From assembly GCF_003481825.1 (NCBI RefSeq), contig NZ_QULW01000014.1:40575-104574 (forward strand): a stretch of 64,000 bases of DNA. The letters are read 5' to 3'. A model generated the notes under the pieces. That model was not told the DNA's origin. It saw only the letters and a program-made list of their open reading frames with translations, and did no database searches. The first letter of the stretch is position 1. Every line of letters starts with the position of its first letter. This document shows, in pieces, positions 7,562 to 15,250 of the stretch. The position numbers and the translations under genes are program-made. The stretch comes from Clostridium sp. OM02-18AC (GTDB taxonomy: Bacteria; Bacillota; Clostridia; Lachnospirales; Lachnospiraceae).

Positions 7562-8329
7562 TTACTTAAGATCCACTGTGCTGTTTAATTCATGAGCCAT
7601 TTCCTGCCAGTGTTCCATTCTGCGTTTGAGTTCTGCCTTACTTTCTTCATCTTCCCGGAATGCAATGGCAGTCCACGGCATTTCATCGAGTGCCTGAACA
7701 ACCTCATCGATTTTCTGGAAAGGAATGGAAATCATACGCAGACCGGCCGGATAAGCTTTTCTTCTCTTTAATCCATGGTAAAAACCGGTTGTGATGTGGT
7801 TCACTTTTCCTGAAATGACTGGATAAGCATACATCCAGGAACAGCTGATTACCGGAGTGGATTTGGATTCCCAGAAATCACCGGAAATATAGCTGGTAGC
7901 ACGCATGATGATGTCAGCTTTTTCCACATCTGCGATGCACATAATCAGATCCGGATCAAAATTACAGTCTTTTACAGGAGAAAAGACCACATAATTAACG
8001 GTACCGCGAATGATTCGGGGCATTTCCTGATACAGTTTCCGGCATCCGGAAGCTGTGCGGTACATTTCGAAATCCTGACCAGCCTGACCACTGGCAGTAA
8101 CTGGCGGCGGATCGATCATGCCGAGTGCAAGTTTTCCGTAGCAGGCATCGTTCTCTTTTGAAATATAGAATGTTTTTCCTTTTTGCGCTTCTCGTACATA
8201 CTCGCAGAATGCAAAATGATCTTTTGACTGCTCAATTCCTTCTGGACGGACTGCCATATACTTTAAAGCAATGGGTTCATAGTCCAATTCAAGTTTAGCG
8301 AATAATTCTTTTGCTTTTGCACTTAACAT
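7562..8329 (-). CDS. DUF169 protein, copy 1 (symporter-linked)
   Basis: This 255-residue soluble protein belongs to DUF169 (COG2043), a family without assigned function. ATG 8329 was chosen since GGAGGA sits just before it; a longer frame to 8425 has no ribosome site. Visible features: KFAFCEYVREAQ-type N-terminal region with Cys, CYGKLALGM, then a motif P-V-T-A-S-G-Q-A-G, and MYRTASGCRKLYQ. The C-terminal ~120 residues, from EKADI to the terminal STVDLK, are almost identical to the copy at 28826. It is the first gene of an operon with the small membrane protein and symporter. Since the paralogue sits with a TRAP transporter, a common role in handling an imported acid or its cofactor adduct is an inference only. 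Confidence 0.85.
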   Translation of the reverse strand: MLSAKAKELFAKLELDYEPIALKYMAVRPEGIEQSKDHFAFCEYVREAQKGKTFYISKENDACYGKLALGMIDPPPVTASGQAGQDFEMYRTASGCRKLYQEMPRIIRGTVNYVVFSPVKDCNFDPDLIMCIADVEKADIIMRATSYISGDFWESKSTPVISCSWMYAYPVISGKVNHITTGFYHGLKRRKAYPAGLRMISIPFQKIDEVVQALDEMPWTAIAFREDEESKAELKRRMEHWQEMAHELNSTVDLK

Positions 8330-8567
8330 AAAAATCCTCCTTTTGTAAATAATGAATTTTCTTATTGATAATATTTTAGCAATATAATAAACGAAATGAT
8401 ATGGGCTGTTTGCGTGATTTTCCAAGAGCTATTGTTGAAAAAAAGAAAAAAGAGTAGAAAAATGAAAGAAAAAGAAGTAAAAAGGAAGAAAAAGATGAAA
8501 AAAGAGAAGAAAAATACGTCTAATAATTAACAAAATACGAACGAATTGAACTAGAATACGCTTTTAC
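8330..8567. other. Intergenic region with an 80-base polypurine tract
   Basis: Upstream of the DUF169 gene lies AT-rich DNA that should contain its promoter, though no clear -35/-10 pair stands out. Bases 8437-8515 are almost purely A and G on the plus strand. A 22-codon lysine-rich frame (ATG 8463, M-K-E-K-E-V-K-R-K-K-K) lies within it but has no convincing support as a gene. Confidence 0.5.
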
Positions 8568-8607
8568 AAAAATGGAGCAGCTTTCTGGAAAAGCTACTCC
8601 GTTTTTT
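8568..8607. terminator. Bidirectional terminator
   Basis: GGAGCAGCTTT / AAAGCTACTCC with A run on the left and T run on the right. On the minus strand it terminates the LuxR-type gene and insulates it from the DUF169 operon. Confidence 0.8.
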
Positions 8608-8620
8608 GAAAAAGACAATG

Positions 8621-9400
8621 TTAAGCTTCATGAAACAGCTTGATTAGCTTTGTCGTATTATGGACATTGGTCTTTTTGTAAATGTTGCAGACATGTTTTT
8701 TGAGTGTAGAAAGGCTGATGAATGCCAGCTGGCAGATTTCCTCATTGCTTTTTCCGGAAACAATATAATGAAGAATTTCGGTTTCTCGTTTCGTAAGGCG
8801 AAAATGGTTGGAAAACGCAGCAAGTTGATCCTGAGACTTTTGATAGTCTGTGCAGGAATGCGGATCCGAAGCTAGCATAGCCATCTTTAAGGCGAGATGA
8901 TTTTTTAAAGAGTCCATGATATAAAGATCACGCTGGCTGTAATCGCCCTCTTCTTTGGAACGCCAGAGTACGAAAGCTCCAAGCGCATTGTCGTTGTAAA
9001 CCAGGGTAGTATAAAGGCCGTAATATAAGTTCTGTGGTTTTAGGACTTCACGATAGATCAGGGAATTCTCCCATTCGTCAGCAGTACTGATCTCGGAGTA
9101 GCAGAATACATTACTCCATGGTGCGGAAAAATAATCTGTCCACTTCGGATTATATTTGCGTTCCAGGTAGAAATCTTCATTCGTAGGCTCATTCAGGATA
9201 TTCAGCCCTTTGGGACTTTTCAGGACGTTTTTTCCGCTTTCACGGACAGCCTGAAAGGAAATGCCTTTCGAGAAGTGAATAAGTCCTTTCAGATTAGAAA
9301 GAACGGTAGTGCTGAATTCATCGTAAGAATTGCATTGATTGATTCGATATATCATTTGAGAAATGAACACCCACTCGCAGTTAAGTAGTGACTGAAACAT
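8621..9400 (-). CDS. LuxR-family transcriptional regulator
   Basis: A 259-residue regulator whose last ~65 residues form a LuxR/GerE helix-turn-helix: LTKRETEILHYIVSGKSNEEICQ followed by SLSTLKKHVCNIYKKTNV. The N-terminal ~190 residues match no domain I can name; they may be a small GAF-like or other sensor (pattern YYGLYTTLVYNDNALGAFVLW looks like a GAF strand). It lies directly upstream of the DUF169/symporter operon on the same strand but is separated by a terminator, so it is a candidate activator of that operon. An ATG with GGGGGATG-rich upstream sequence starts the gene. Confidence 0.85.
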   Translation of the reverse strand: MFQSLLNCEWVFISQMIYRINQCNSYDEFSTTVLSNLKGLIHFSKGISFQAVRESGKNVLKSPKGLNILNEPTNEDFYLERKYNPKWTDYFSAPWSNVFCYSEISTADEWENSLIYREVLKPQNLYYGLYTTLVYNDNALGAFVLWRSKEEGDYSQRDLYIMDSLKNHLALKMAMLASDPHSCTDYQKSQDQLAAFSNHFRLTKRETEILHYIVSGKSNEEICQLAFISLSTLKKHVCNIYKKTNVHNTTKLIKLFHEA

Positions 9401-9440
9401 AACCCCACATCCCCCATCTCATTGTACAGTATTATATACA

Positions 9441-9469
9441 ATTATAACACAATTCTCTGCTTTTGAAAA
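9441..9469 (-). promoter_or_regulatory. Promoter of the LuxR-type gene
   Basis: On the minus strand TTTTCA (9469-9464), 17 bases, TATAAT (9446-9441). A second TATAAT lies 10 bases downstream. The transcript start would be about 35 bases before the ATG at 9400. Confidence 0.5.
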
Positions 9470-9585
9470 TGCGTCTGGTTTGAGTTTTCCATATCTACGA
9501 ATAAAACGTTATCAAGAAAATAAAAACAATGGAAATTAAGACATTTGTGTAATGAAAGCGTAAGGAAGTAGTAAGTGTGCCGTTC

Positions 9586-9613
9586 TTGCGCAAGGGGGCA
9601 TGTTTTGTATAAT
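9586..9613 (+). promoter_or_regulatory. Promoter of the DUF2812 gene
   Basis: TTGCGC, 16-base spacer, TATAAT, 45 bases before the ATG at 9658. The -35 lies in a small inverted repeat (CTTGCGCAAG) that could be an operator. Confidence 0.5.
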
Positions 9614-9657
9614 GAAATTAGAAGAAAGTAATTGGAAATTGGAAAGGAGGCGGCACG

Positions 9658-11124
9658 ATGAAGCAGACAAAACATATCTGGTGGACATTTTCCGTATGGG
9701 AAGCGGATGCGCTCCGGCAGTATCTGGAACAACTGGCGCTGGAAGGATGGTATCCGGAGAGCATTGGCGGGAGCGGCATGAAATGTTACCATGCAGACCC
9801 GGAAAAACGTCGTTATGCCGCGGTTTTGGCACCGAAGACTTCTGTGCTTACCGGTGCAGATTCCTGGGATGCCGGAAAATTCCGGGAGCGCTGCGAAGCT
9901 GCCGGATGGAAGTTCCAGTGCAGCGGCATCAACTGGCAGATCTTTTATACCACGGATGAGACATTGGAACGAACCGAAGAGATGAGCGATGCAAATCAGT
10001 TTTTGATTCAGAAAACGCTGGCACTTGGTTGGTCGACCCGGATTTTATATCCGCTGATCGTGGTGCTGCAGGGCTGGTTATTGCATCAGGGGCTGCGTTA
10101 TCCCGCAGAAACGCTGGCGGATCCCTGGAGCATGGTTTCCGGTGCAGTGTGCCTGCTGTTGATCCTTTCTTATGGCATTCCCTATCTGCAGCTGATTCGC
10201 TGGGTAAGAAACAGCGAACACGCGTTAAAAGAACAGGGAAAACTTCCGGTCATGGATCTGAAACGCAGGATGAAGTCCAAGAGGCGTATGGCAGCTCTGC
10301 TGTTTGGCATAATCCTCCTTTTCCTTATTCTGGCTTTTTCAACTTCAGTCCACTTGCTTGTGACGGTATTAATCTCCAGCCTGATTCTGTGCGGAAGTGC
10401 ATGTTTGGTATTAAGCTGGATCCGGAAACATGGAAGCGGAGATCAGAGAGAAAACTGGATCGGATATCTGGTCGGAGTGACTGCGCTTTGCATGATCCTG
10501 GTCCCGCTGTCCGGAGCCCTGACCGGGCATTTGATCGGGGATGAAAAAGAAAATACAAACGTAAAGCAGACGGTATTTGCCACCTGGCAGAGCAATACGG
10601 TTCAGGCTGACAAAGCCGGGAATCCGGTAGTTGTGAATGTTTATAAAAGCCGGATTCCGTGGATCATACAAAAGACCAGGCAGAATTATCCAAAAAATCT
10701 GACAAAGTTCTGGGACTGCAGGGAACTGGAGGTGCCAGAGGTATTGAGCACGTTGCCGGATGGGATACAGGTTTCCTGGTATCGTTATTATATACGGAAT
10801 GAGACAGAAAACGGGAATGCGGAAAACCAAAGTGCTGAGAATCAAAATGTCAAGAATCAAGCGGCAGAAAGCGTAGATGCAAGAAGTGCAGATACAAAAA
10901 CTGGAGAAGTCATAGCGGCAGATGAGCGGACTGCACAGGAATTACAGAAAGAACAGGACGCAATGAAGGCTGCAGAAGCGGCTGCCGCAGAGAATTCTAT
11001 TGCGTTGGATGAAGTCATCCTGAGCGATAAGAACCGCCTGGTAATTTTGGATTATGGCGGTGGAACAGACTCGGCTGGAGTGGAAGAAGCAGTGCAGAGA
11101 TTTCTGGAGGCGACCTTGAAATAG
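9658..11124 (+). CDS. DUF2812 domain membrane protein
   Basis: This 488-residue protein starts with a DUF2812 domain: K-H-I-W-W near residues 5-9, then LRQYLEQLALEGWYPES, and a second half with KFRERCEAAGWKFQCSGINWQIFYT. About four membrane helices follow between residues ~125 and 300. The rest is an extracytoplasmic region with an unusual Asn/Ala/Glu-rich low-complexity segment (ENGNAENQSAENQNVKNQAAE near 382-402) and an alanine-rich helix. In Firmicutes DUF2812 genes usually sit next to a PadR-type repressor; none is present here. AAAGGAGGCGGC precedes the ATG. Function is unknown, perhaps envelope-stress linked in view of the PadR association. Confidence 0.8.
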   Translation: MKQTKHIWWTFSVWEADALRQYLEQLALEGWYPESIGGSGMKCYHADPEKRRYAAVLAPKTSVLTGADSWDAGKFRERCEAAGWKFQCSGINWQIFYTTDETLERTEEMSDANQFLIQKTLALGWSTRILYPLIVVLQGWLLHQGLRYPAETLADPWSMVSGAVCLLLILSYGIPYLQLIRWVRNSEHALKEQGKLPVMDLKRRMKSKRRMAALLFGIILLFLILAFSTSVHLLVTVLISSLILCGSACLVLSWIRKHGSGDQRENWIGYLVGVTALCMILVPLSGALTGHLIGDEKENTNVKQTVFATWQSNTVQADKAGNPVVVNVYKSRIPWIIQKTRQNYPKNLTKFWDCRELEVPEVLSTLPDGIQVSWYRYYIRNETENGNAENQSAENQNVKNQAAESVDARSADTKTGEVIAADERTAQELQKEQDAMKAAEAAAAENSIALDEVILSDKNRLVILDYGGGTDSAGVEEAVQRFLEATLK

Positions 11125-11131
11125 AAACGTA

Positions 11132-11446
11132 TTAATGTATGTCGCCACCGGCCGGCACACATAAAAAATCCATATTTTCTTTCGTACACTGTCCTGGTGT
11201 GATCCGTTCCCCGGTTTTGGGGCAGAAAAGGTCATGGTTTGCTTCTAGCGTGATGACATCGCCTGCCTGAAAAGTTCCATCGGTACAGGATTTTGTAACA
11301 GAATAGAAAGCACCGGGAGTCAGGGAAAGCTGTTTTATGGTGTTACGCAGCAGCGTTCCTTTTTCAAAAAGCTCCTCCCATGACAGGAATTTGTCACTGT
11401 ATTTTTCTGAATTTTTATGATTGGTTACAGATGGATCTCGTTTCAT
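11132..11446 (-). CDS. Hypothetical 104-residue protein
   Basis: I do not recognise this protein. It is soluble, with no signal peptide or membrane segment. The N-terminal third is charged and helical (KYSDKFLSWEELFEKGTLLRNTIKQL). The C-terminal part looks like small beta strands (GTFQAGDVITLEANHDLFC) with Cys residues in SC, FCPKTG, GQC and FLC, which could bind a metal. GAAGGAAGAGACC precedes the ATG, supporting a real gene. It converges with the DUF2812 gene with only 7 bases between, and no terminator is seen there. Confidence 0.55.
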   Translation of the reverse strand: MKRDPSVTNHKNSEKYSDKFLSWEELFEKGTLLRNTIKQLSLTPGAFYSVTKSCTDGTFQAGDVITLEANHDLFCPKTGERITPGQCTKENMDFLCVPAGGDIH

Positions 11447-11474
11447 GGTCTCTTCCTTCTTCCTGGATTTATCC

Positions 11475-11500
11475 TACTTTATCATACTTTATACTACTTA
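11475..11500. repeat. Three 10-bp tandem direct repeats
   Basis: TACTTTATCA, TACTTTATAC and TACTTAGC follow each other at exact 10-base spacing, one helical turn, about 30-55 bases before the start of the minus-strand 104-residue gene. It may be a regulator site or simple-sequence DNA. Confidence 0.4.
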
Positions 11501-11539
11501 GCAATATCGAATCCTCCAACATGCTATAGTCAAAAAAGC

Positions 11540-11554
11540 TTACAGAATCTGTAA
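11540..11554. promoter_or_regulatory. Palindromic candidate operator before the RHH gene
   Basis: TTACAG-AAT-CTGTAA is a perfect 15-base inverted repeat ending 30 bases before ATG 11585. Ribbon-helix-helix proteins usually bind such short palindromes, so autoregulation by the downstream product is plausible. Confidence 0.45.
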
Positions 11555-11584
11555 ACAATGCAAAAGAAGAAGGAGGATAACGGA

Positions 11585-11749
11585 ATGAGGCCGTTAAAGG
11601 GAAAAGTCAGTATCACACTGGATAGTGACGTTATTCAGATTATCAGAGATTACGCAGAGGAGGATGACCGGTCGTTTAGTCAGTATATCAATATGGTGTT
11701 GAAAGAATATATCAACAGGCAAGGCAGGACTACATTAACAAAGTCTTGA
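11585..11749 (+). CDS. Small ribbon-helix-helix (Arc/CopG-like) protein
   Basis: A 54-residue protein from ATG 11585, which follows AAGGAGGATAACGGA. The frame extends upstream to 11558 but without a ribosome site. The sequence KVSITLDSDVIQIIRDYAEEDDRSFSQYINMVLKEYI has the pattern of a ribbon-helix-helix fold: one beta strand (KVSITLD), helix A, turn with D-R-S-F-S, helix B. Such proteins are DNA-binding dimers, often antitoxins or autorepressors. No toxin gene is adjacent on the plus strand. The terminator stem overlaps its last codons. Confidence 0.75.
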   Translation: MRPLKGKVSITLDSDVIQIIRDYAEEDDRSFSQYINMVLKEYINRQGRTTLTKS

Positions 11750-11764
11750 GCTTGCCTGTTTTTA
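11715..11764 (+). terminator. Terminator overlapping the RHH gene end
   Basis: CAGGCAAG (11716-11723) pairs with CTTGCCTG (11751-11758) followed by TTTTTATT. The left arm lies inside the coding region of the RHH gene. Confidence 0.65.
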
Positions 11765-11840
11765 TTATACAACGAAACTATGATATAGCAAGATGAAATG
11801 GCAATATTGCCCGATTATAAACAATATTGCACAGTAAATC

Positions 11841-11898
11841 AAAGGGGCGAAAGCTCCCACAGCCGCCTGTCATGGCGGCTGCGGGAACTTTCGCCCCT
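11841..11898 (-). terminator. Long terminator hairpin after the AGCS symporter
   Basis: A very stable stem: AGGGGCGAAAG, TCCC and CAGCCGCC pair with GGCGGCTG, GGGA and CTTTCGCCCCT around a short loop. On the minus strand it follows the symporter stop by about 25 bases and ends in TTTGATTT. Confidence 0.7.
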
Positions 11899-11920
11899 CA
11901 TTCGTTATCGTGTGATATTA

Positions 11921-13336
11921 TTATTTGATTTTATCCCCAAGGATCCGCGTCCAGTAGTCGCGTGTCTCAGCGACAACAACACCGCTGAGTGCCAGCAGTG
12001 CGATCAGGTTCGGCAGTGCCATCAGCGCATTGAAGATATCGGCGATGGTCCACACGGCTTCTACGGTCATAAATGGTCCGATAAAGATCGCGAGTATGTA
12101 CAGGAACCGGTAAGCCATGACTGCTTTCTGGCTTCCGTTTGACAAATATTCCAGACAGCGTTCCCCGTAGTAGTTCCATCCGATGATGGTGGTAAATGCG
12201 AAGAAGATCAGGCACATCATCAGGAGAAATGCGGAAAACTGCGGCGGGATCGGAAGTCCCTGCTGGAATGCGCGGGTGGTTACGGCAACACCTTCCAGTC
12301 CGACGGTGTGGGAACCGGTCAGGACGATGCAAAGACCAGTCATGGTACACACGATAATGGTATCGATGAAGGTTCCGGTCATGGTAACCAGCCCCTGACG
12401 GGCCGGTTCTTTGGTCTGTGCGGCAGCGGCAGCGATCGGAGCGCTTCCGAGTCCAGCTTCATTGGAAAAGATACCGCGGGCGATTCCCTTTTGCATGGCA
12501 ACAAGAACTGCACCAAGTGCACCGCCAGCAGCTGCCCGGAGCCCGAATGCACTCTGGATGATCTCGGCAAATGCAGCCGGAATGCGGGAAGCATTCAGAA
12601 CCAGAATAACGACGCAGGATGCAATGTAGAAGACTGCCATAAACGGTACTACAATAGAAGAAACACTTGCGATACGCTGAATACCGCCAAGCACGACCAG
12701 AGCCACGCAGATGGTTAAGATGATGCCGGTTACGACAACAGCGATGCTGTAATCATGTCCGAAGAGGTTGATCACATGCACATTGTTTTTATCGAAAAAG
12801 TCTCCGGCAGCAGCAGTAATGCCGTTTACCTGGGTGAAAGTACCGATTCCGAGGAGACCGACACCGGCGCCGAAGAATGCGAAAATCTTACCGAGCCAGC
12901 GCCAGTTTTTGCCCATTCCGTTTTCGATATAGTAGAATGGTCCGCCGAGTACATGACTGCTTTCATCGACGACACGGTATTTGATGGCGAGAACACCTTC
13001 GGAATATTTGGTTGCCATACCGAATAAGGCTGCGATCCACATCCAGAACAGGGCACCTGCGCCGCCTGCGACCAGGGCAGTTGCGACACCGACGATGTTG
13101 CCGGTACCGATGGTGGCGGACAGGGCGGTGCACAGGGCTGCAAAGCTGCTGACCTCACCGTGGCCTTCGCCTTCATTCTGGAACATGTACTTACAGGCGA
13201 TGCCCAGCTTGTGGAACTGGATGCCGCGCAGGCGGATCGTTAAGAAGATTCCGGTTGTCAGAATCAGGACGATCAGGGGAACGCCCCACACAAAGCCATC
13301 CAGCCAGTTCAGAAACGCACTTACATTAGTTAACAT
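11921..13336 (-). CDS. Sodium:alanine/glycine symporter (AGCS family)
   Basis: A 471-residue membrane protein with AGCS signatures: an N-terminal NWLDGFVWGVPLIVLILTTG segment, the block ALCTALSATIGTGNIVGVATAL near 80-100, AAALFGMATKYSEGVLA-type region, and GIARGIFSNEAGLGSAPIAAAAAQTKEPARQGL near 290-320. It imports alanine or glycine with sodium. The start at 13336 gives the family's usual N terminus; an in-frame ATG at 13423 lies in the riboswitch leader. A single glycine-type riboswitch lies upstream, so glycine is the likely regulator and substrate. Confidence 0.92.
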   Translation of the reverse strand: MLTNVSAFLNWLDGFVWGVPLIVLILTTGIFLTIRLRGIQFHKLGIACKYMFQNEGEGHGEVSSFAALCTALSATIGTGNIVGVATALVAGGAGALFWMWIAALFGMATKYSEGVLAIKYRVVDESSHVLGGPFYYIENGMGKNWRWLGKIFAFFGAGVGLLGIGTFTQVNGITAAAGDFFDKNNVHVINLFGHDYSIAVVVTGIILTICVALVVLGGIQRIASVSSIVVPFMAVFYIASCVVILVLNASRIPAAFAEIIQSAFGLRAAAGGALGAVLVAMQKGIARGIFSNEAGLGSAPIAAAAAQTKEPARQGLVTMTGTFIDTIIVCTMTGLCIVLTGSHTVGLEGVAVTTRAFQQGLPIPPQFSAFLLMMCLIFFAFTTIIGWNYYGERCLEYLSNGSQKAVMAYRFLYILAIFIGPFMTVEAVWTIADIFNALMALPNLIALLALSGVVVAETRDYWTRILGDKIK

Positions 13337-13457
13337 AATACTCACTCTTTCTCCCATAGGGGTTTTGTTTGATAGAAGCTCTGGGGGAAAAAAACCGGAA
13401 GAAAACCAGTTTTTGGTAAACAAAAAAGGAAGTATTCCAACTGCGTGACTGCAGATG

Positions 13458-13480
13458 AAAAACTCCCTCTAAAGAGTGTG
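13458..13480 (-). terminator. Expression platform of the glycine riboswitch
   Basis: On the minus strand ACTCTTTAGAGGGAGT is followed by TTTTTC. The stem is short, but it lies between the aptamer and the symporter start, where a riboswitch-controlled terminator is expected. Confidence 0.45.
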
Positions 13481-13507
13481 GAAAGACGGATGCATTGCTG
13501 CATCATG

Positions 13508-13588
13508 TGCTCTGTCCTTTTGCCTGAGAGATTGGCACGTTTCGTGCTGTACACCTTCGGCGCTCCATACATGAGACTCTCCAGAGTT
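13508..13588 (-). promoter_or_regulatory. Glycine riboswitch (gcvT element), single aptamer
   Basis: The minus strand reads CTCTGGAGAG, GGAGCGCCGAAGG, a hairpin GCACG/CGTGC, then CTCTCAGGCAAAAGGACAGAG. These are the conserved glycine-aptamer segments (GCGCCGAAGG and CAGGCAAAAGGACAG). Only one aptamer is evident, followed by a short terminator-like stem. It lies in the leader of the AGCS symporter gene. Confidence 0.88.
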
Positions 13589-13603
13589 TGCTTCTTGCAA
13601 AGA

Positions 13604-13632
13604 AGCATAGACGATTTGCTTTAGAAATGCAA
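13604..13632 (-). promoter_or_regulatory. Promoter of the glycine-riboswitch transcript
   Basis: On the minus strand TTGCAT (13632-13627), 17 bases, TATGCT (13609-13604). The start would be near 13597, right before the aptamer. Confidence 0.55.
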
Positions 13633-13690
13633 GTGTATTTTCAAAAAACAGGAAAAGTCTTTGAAAAAATACAATTTTATAAAGTACTGC

Positions 13691-13720
13691 TTGCAGATAC
13701 TTATAAGAAATGTGTATAAT
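13691..13720 (+). promoter_or_regulatory. Promoter of the MATE exporter gene
   Basis: TTGCAG (13691-13696), 18-base spacer, TATAAT (13715-13720), 46 bases before ATG 13766. Confidence 0.6.
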
Positions 13721-13765
13721 AGAGGTTCCAGGGCATTTAGGCCCTTACATGAAAGAGGAAAACAT

Positions 13766-15130
13766 ATGAACAACGAAAAAGATTTTTTGGGGACAGAGCC
13801 CATCGGAAAACTGCTGCGTTCTCTGGCGGTTCCGACCATTACGGCACAGTTGATTAACATGCTGTACAACATTGTAGACCGTATTTACATCGGTCACATT
13901 CCGGAATCCGGCGCACTGGCGCTGACCGGAGTCGGAGTCTGCATGCCGCTGATCATGATCGTTTCGGCATTTGCGGCATTGGTGGGAAGCGGAGGCGCTC
14001 CGCGTGCTTCCATCCACATGGGAAAGCAGGATTACGATCAGGCAGAGAAGATCCTTGGAAACTGTTTTACGCTGCAGGTGGTAATTTCCGCGATCCTGAC
14101 CGCCATTCTGTTTTTGTTTAACCGGAAGCTACTTCTGGCTTTTGGTGCCAGCGAAAACACGATTGACTATGCAGTCAGTTACATGAATCTGTATTCCCTT
14201 GGAACGATTTTTGTGCAGCTGACACTCGGCATGAATATGTTTATCACGGCCCAGGGATTTGCAAAAACCGGGATGCTTTCCGTGCTCATCGGCGCGGTTA
14301 CGAACATTGTTCTGGACCCGGTATTTATCTTTGGAATGCACATGGGAGTCCGCGGAGCCGCGCTCGCGACTGTCATTTCCCAGGCAGTTTCTACCATCTG
14401 GGTTCTGGCATTTCTGACCGGAAAAAAGACACGATTGAAGATCCGTTTCAGTACAATGGGGCTGAATCCATCCATCATTCTGCCATGTGTGGCTCTGGGT
14501 GCAGCGACCTTCGTTATGCAGTCCAGTGAGAGTGTGATCTCGGTCTGCTTCAACTCGTCTTTGTTAAAATACGGCGGCGATATTGCAGTAGGTGCCATGA
14601 CGATCTTAACCAGTGCCATGCAGTTTGCGATGCTTCCGCTGCAGGGACTTGGTCAGGGTGCCCAGCCGATCATCAGCTACAATTACGGTGCACGGAATGC
14701 AGACCGTGTAAAGGGCGCATTTAAGCTTCTGTTAAAGGTAAGCCTGACCTATTCTGTCCTGATCTGGCTGTTTGTGGAGCTGGTTCCGCAGGCTTTTGCA
14801 GGGATGTTTACTGCGGATGCAGAGCTTCTTGCTTTTACGTCCCGCGCACTTCGTATTTATATGGGCTGCATCTTTATGTTTGGCATTCAGATCGCCTGCC
14901 AGATGACCTTTACCTCCATTGGTTTTGCTAAGGAATCCATCATTGTGGCAGTAACCAGAAAGTTTATTCTCTTACTTCCGCTGATCTACATTCTTCCGCA
15001 TGTACTGGTAAGCGATCAGACTATGGCGGTTTATACAGCAGAACCAGTGGCAGATTTCCTGGCAGTATCGTTTACGATACTCTTATTCAGACGGCAGTTT
15101 AAGAAGGCTTTGAGCACGCTTGAACAGTAA
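13766..15130 (+). CDS. MATE family efflux transporter
   Basis: A 454-residue protein with twelve predicted membrane segments and MatE-domain patterns in both halves: GKLLRSLAVPTITAQLINMLYNIVDRIYIG at the N terminus and GLGQGAQPIISYNYGARNADRVKGAFK around residue 290. It should export cationic drugs or metabolites in exchange for Na+ or H+. ATG 13766 follows AGAGGAAAACAT; the frame further upstream would cover the promoter, so the longer form is rejected. It stands alone, transcribed away from the AGCS symporter. Substrate unknown. Confidence 0.9.
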   Translation: MNNEKDFLGTEPIGKLLRSLAVPTITAQLINMLYNIVDRIYIGHIPESGALALTGVGVCMPLIMIVSAFAALVGSGGAPRASIHMGKQDYDQAEKILGNCFTLQVVISAILTAILFLFNRKLLLAFGASENTIDYAVSYMNLYSLGTIFVQLTLGMNMFITAQGFAKTGMLSVLIGAVTNIVLDPVFIFGMHMGVRGAALATVISQAVSTIWVLAFLTGKKTRLKIRFSTMGLNPSIILPCVALGAATFVMQSSESVISVCFNSSLLKYGGDIAVGAMTILTSAMQFAMLPLQGLGQGAQPIISYNYGARNADRVKGAFKLLLKVSLTYSVLIWLFVELVPQAFAGMFTADAELLAFTSRALRIYMGCIFMFGIQIACQMTFTSIGFAKESIIVAVTRKFILLLPLIYILPHVLVSDQTMAVYTAEPVADFLAVSFTILLFRRQFKKALSTLEQ

Positions 15131-15131
15131 C

Positions 15132-15176
15132 AAGGTGGCATATTTCGTCAAAAACACAGCGGAATATGCCACCTTT
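15132..15176 (+). terminator. Terminator after the MATE gene
   Basis: A perfect 13-base stem AAGGTGGCATATT / AATATGCCACCTT, one base after the MATE stop, followed by a weak TTGTGG tail. Confidence 0.7.
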
Positions 15177-15250
15177 GTGGTTCTGGAAAATATTGCGTGT
15201 TATAGTGTTTTCAACAGAAAATGGCATAGAGCCAGAGGGGATATTTACTT

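Noticed and set aside
8463..8531. Lysine-rich 22-codon frame in the polypurine tract
   Set aside because: Composition follows directly from the A/G tract, and no ribosome site or conserved pattern is seen.
12826..13176. Long minus-strand frame in another phase inside the AGCS gene
   Set aside because: It lies wholly inside a gene with clear family motifs and has no ribosome site; it is a shadow of codon bias.
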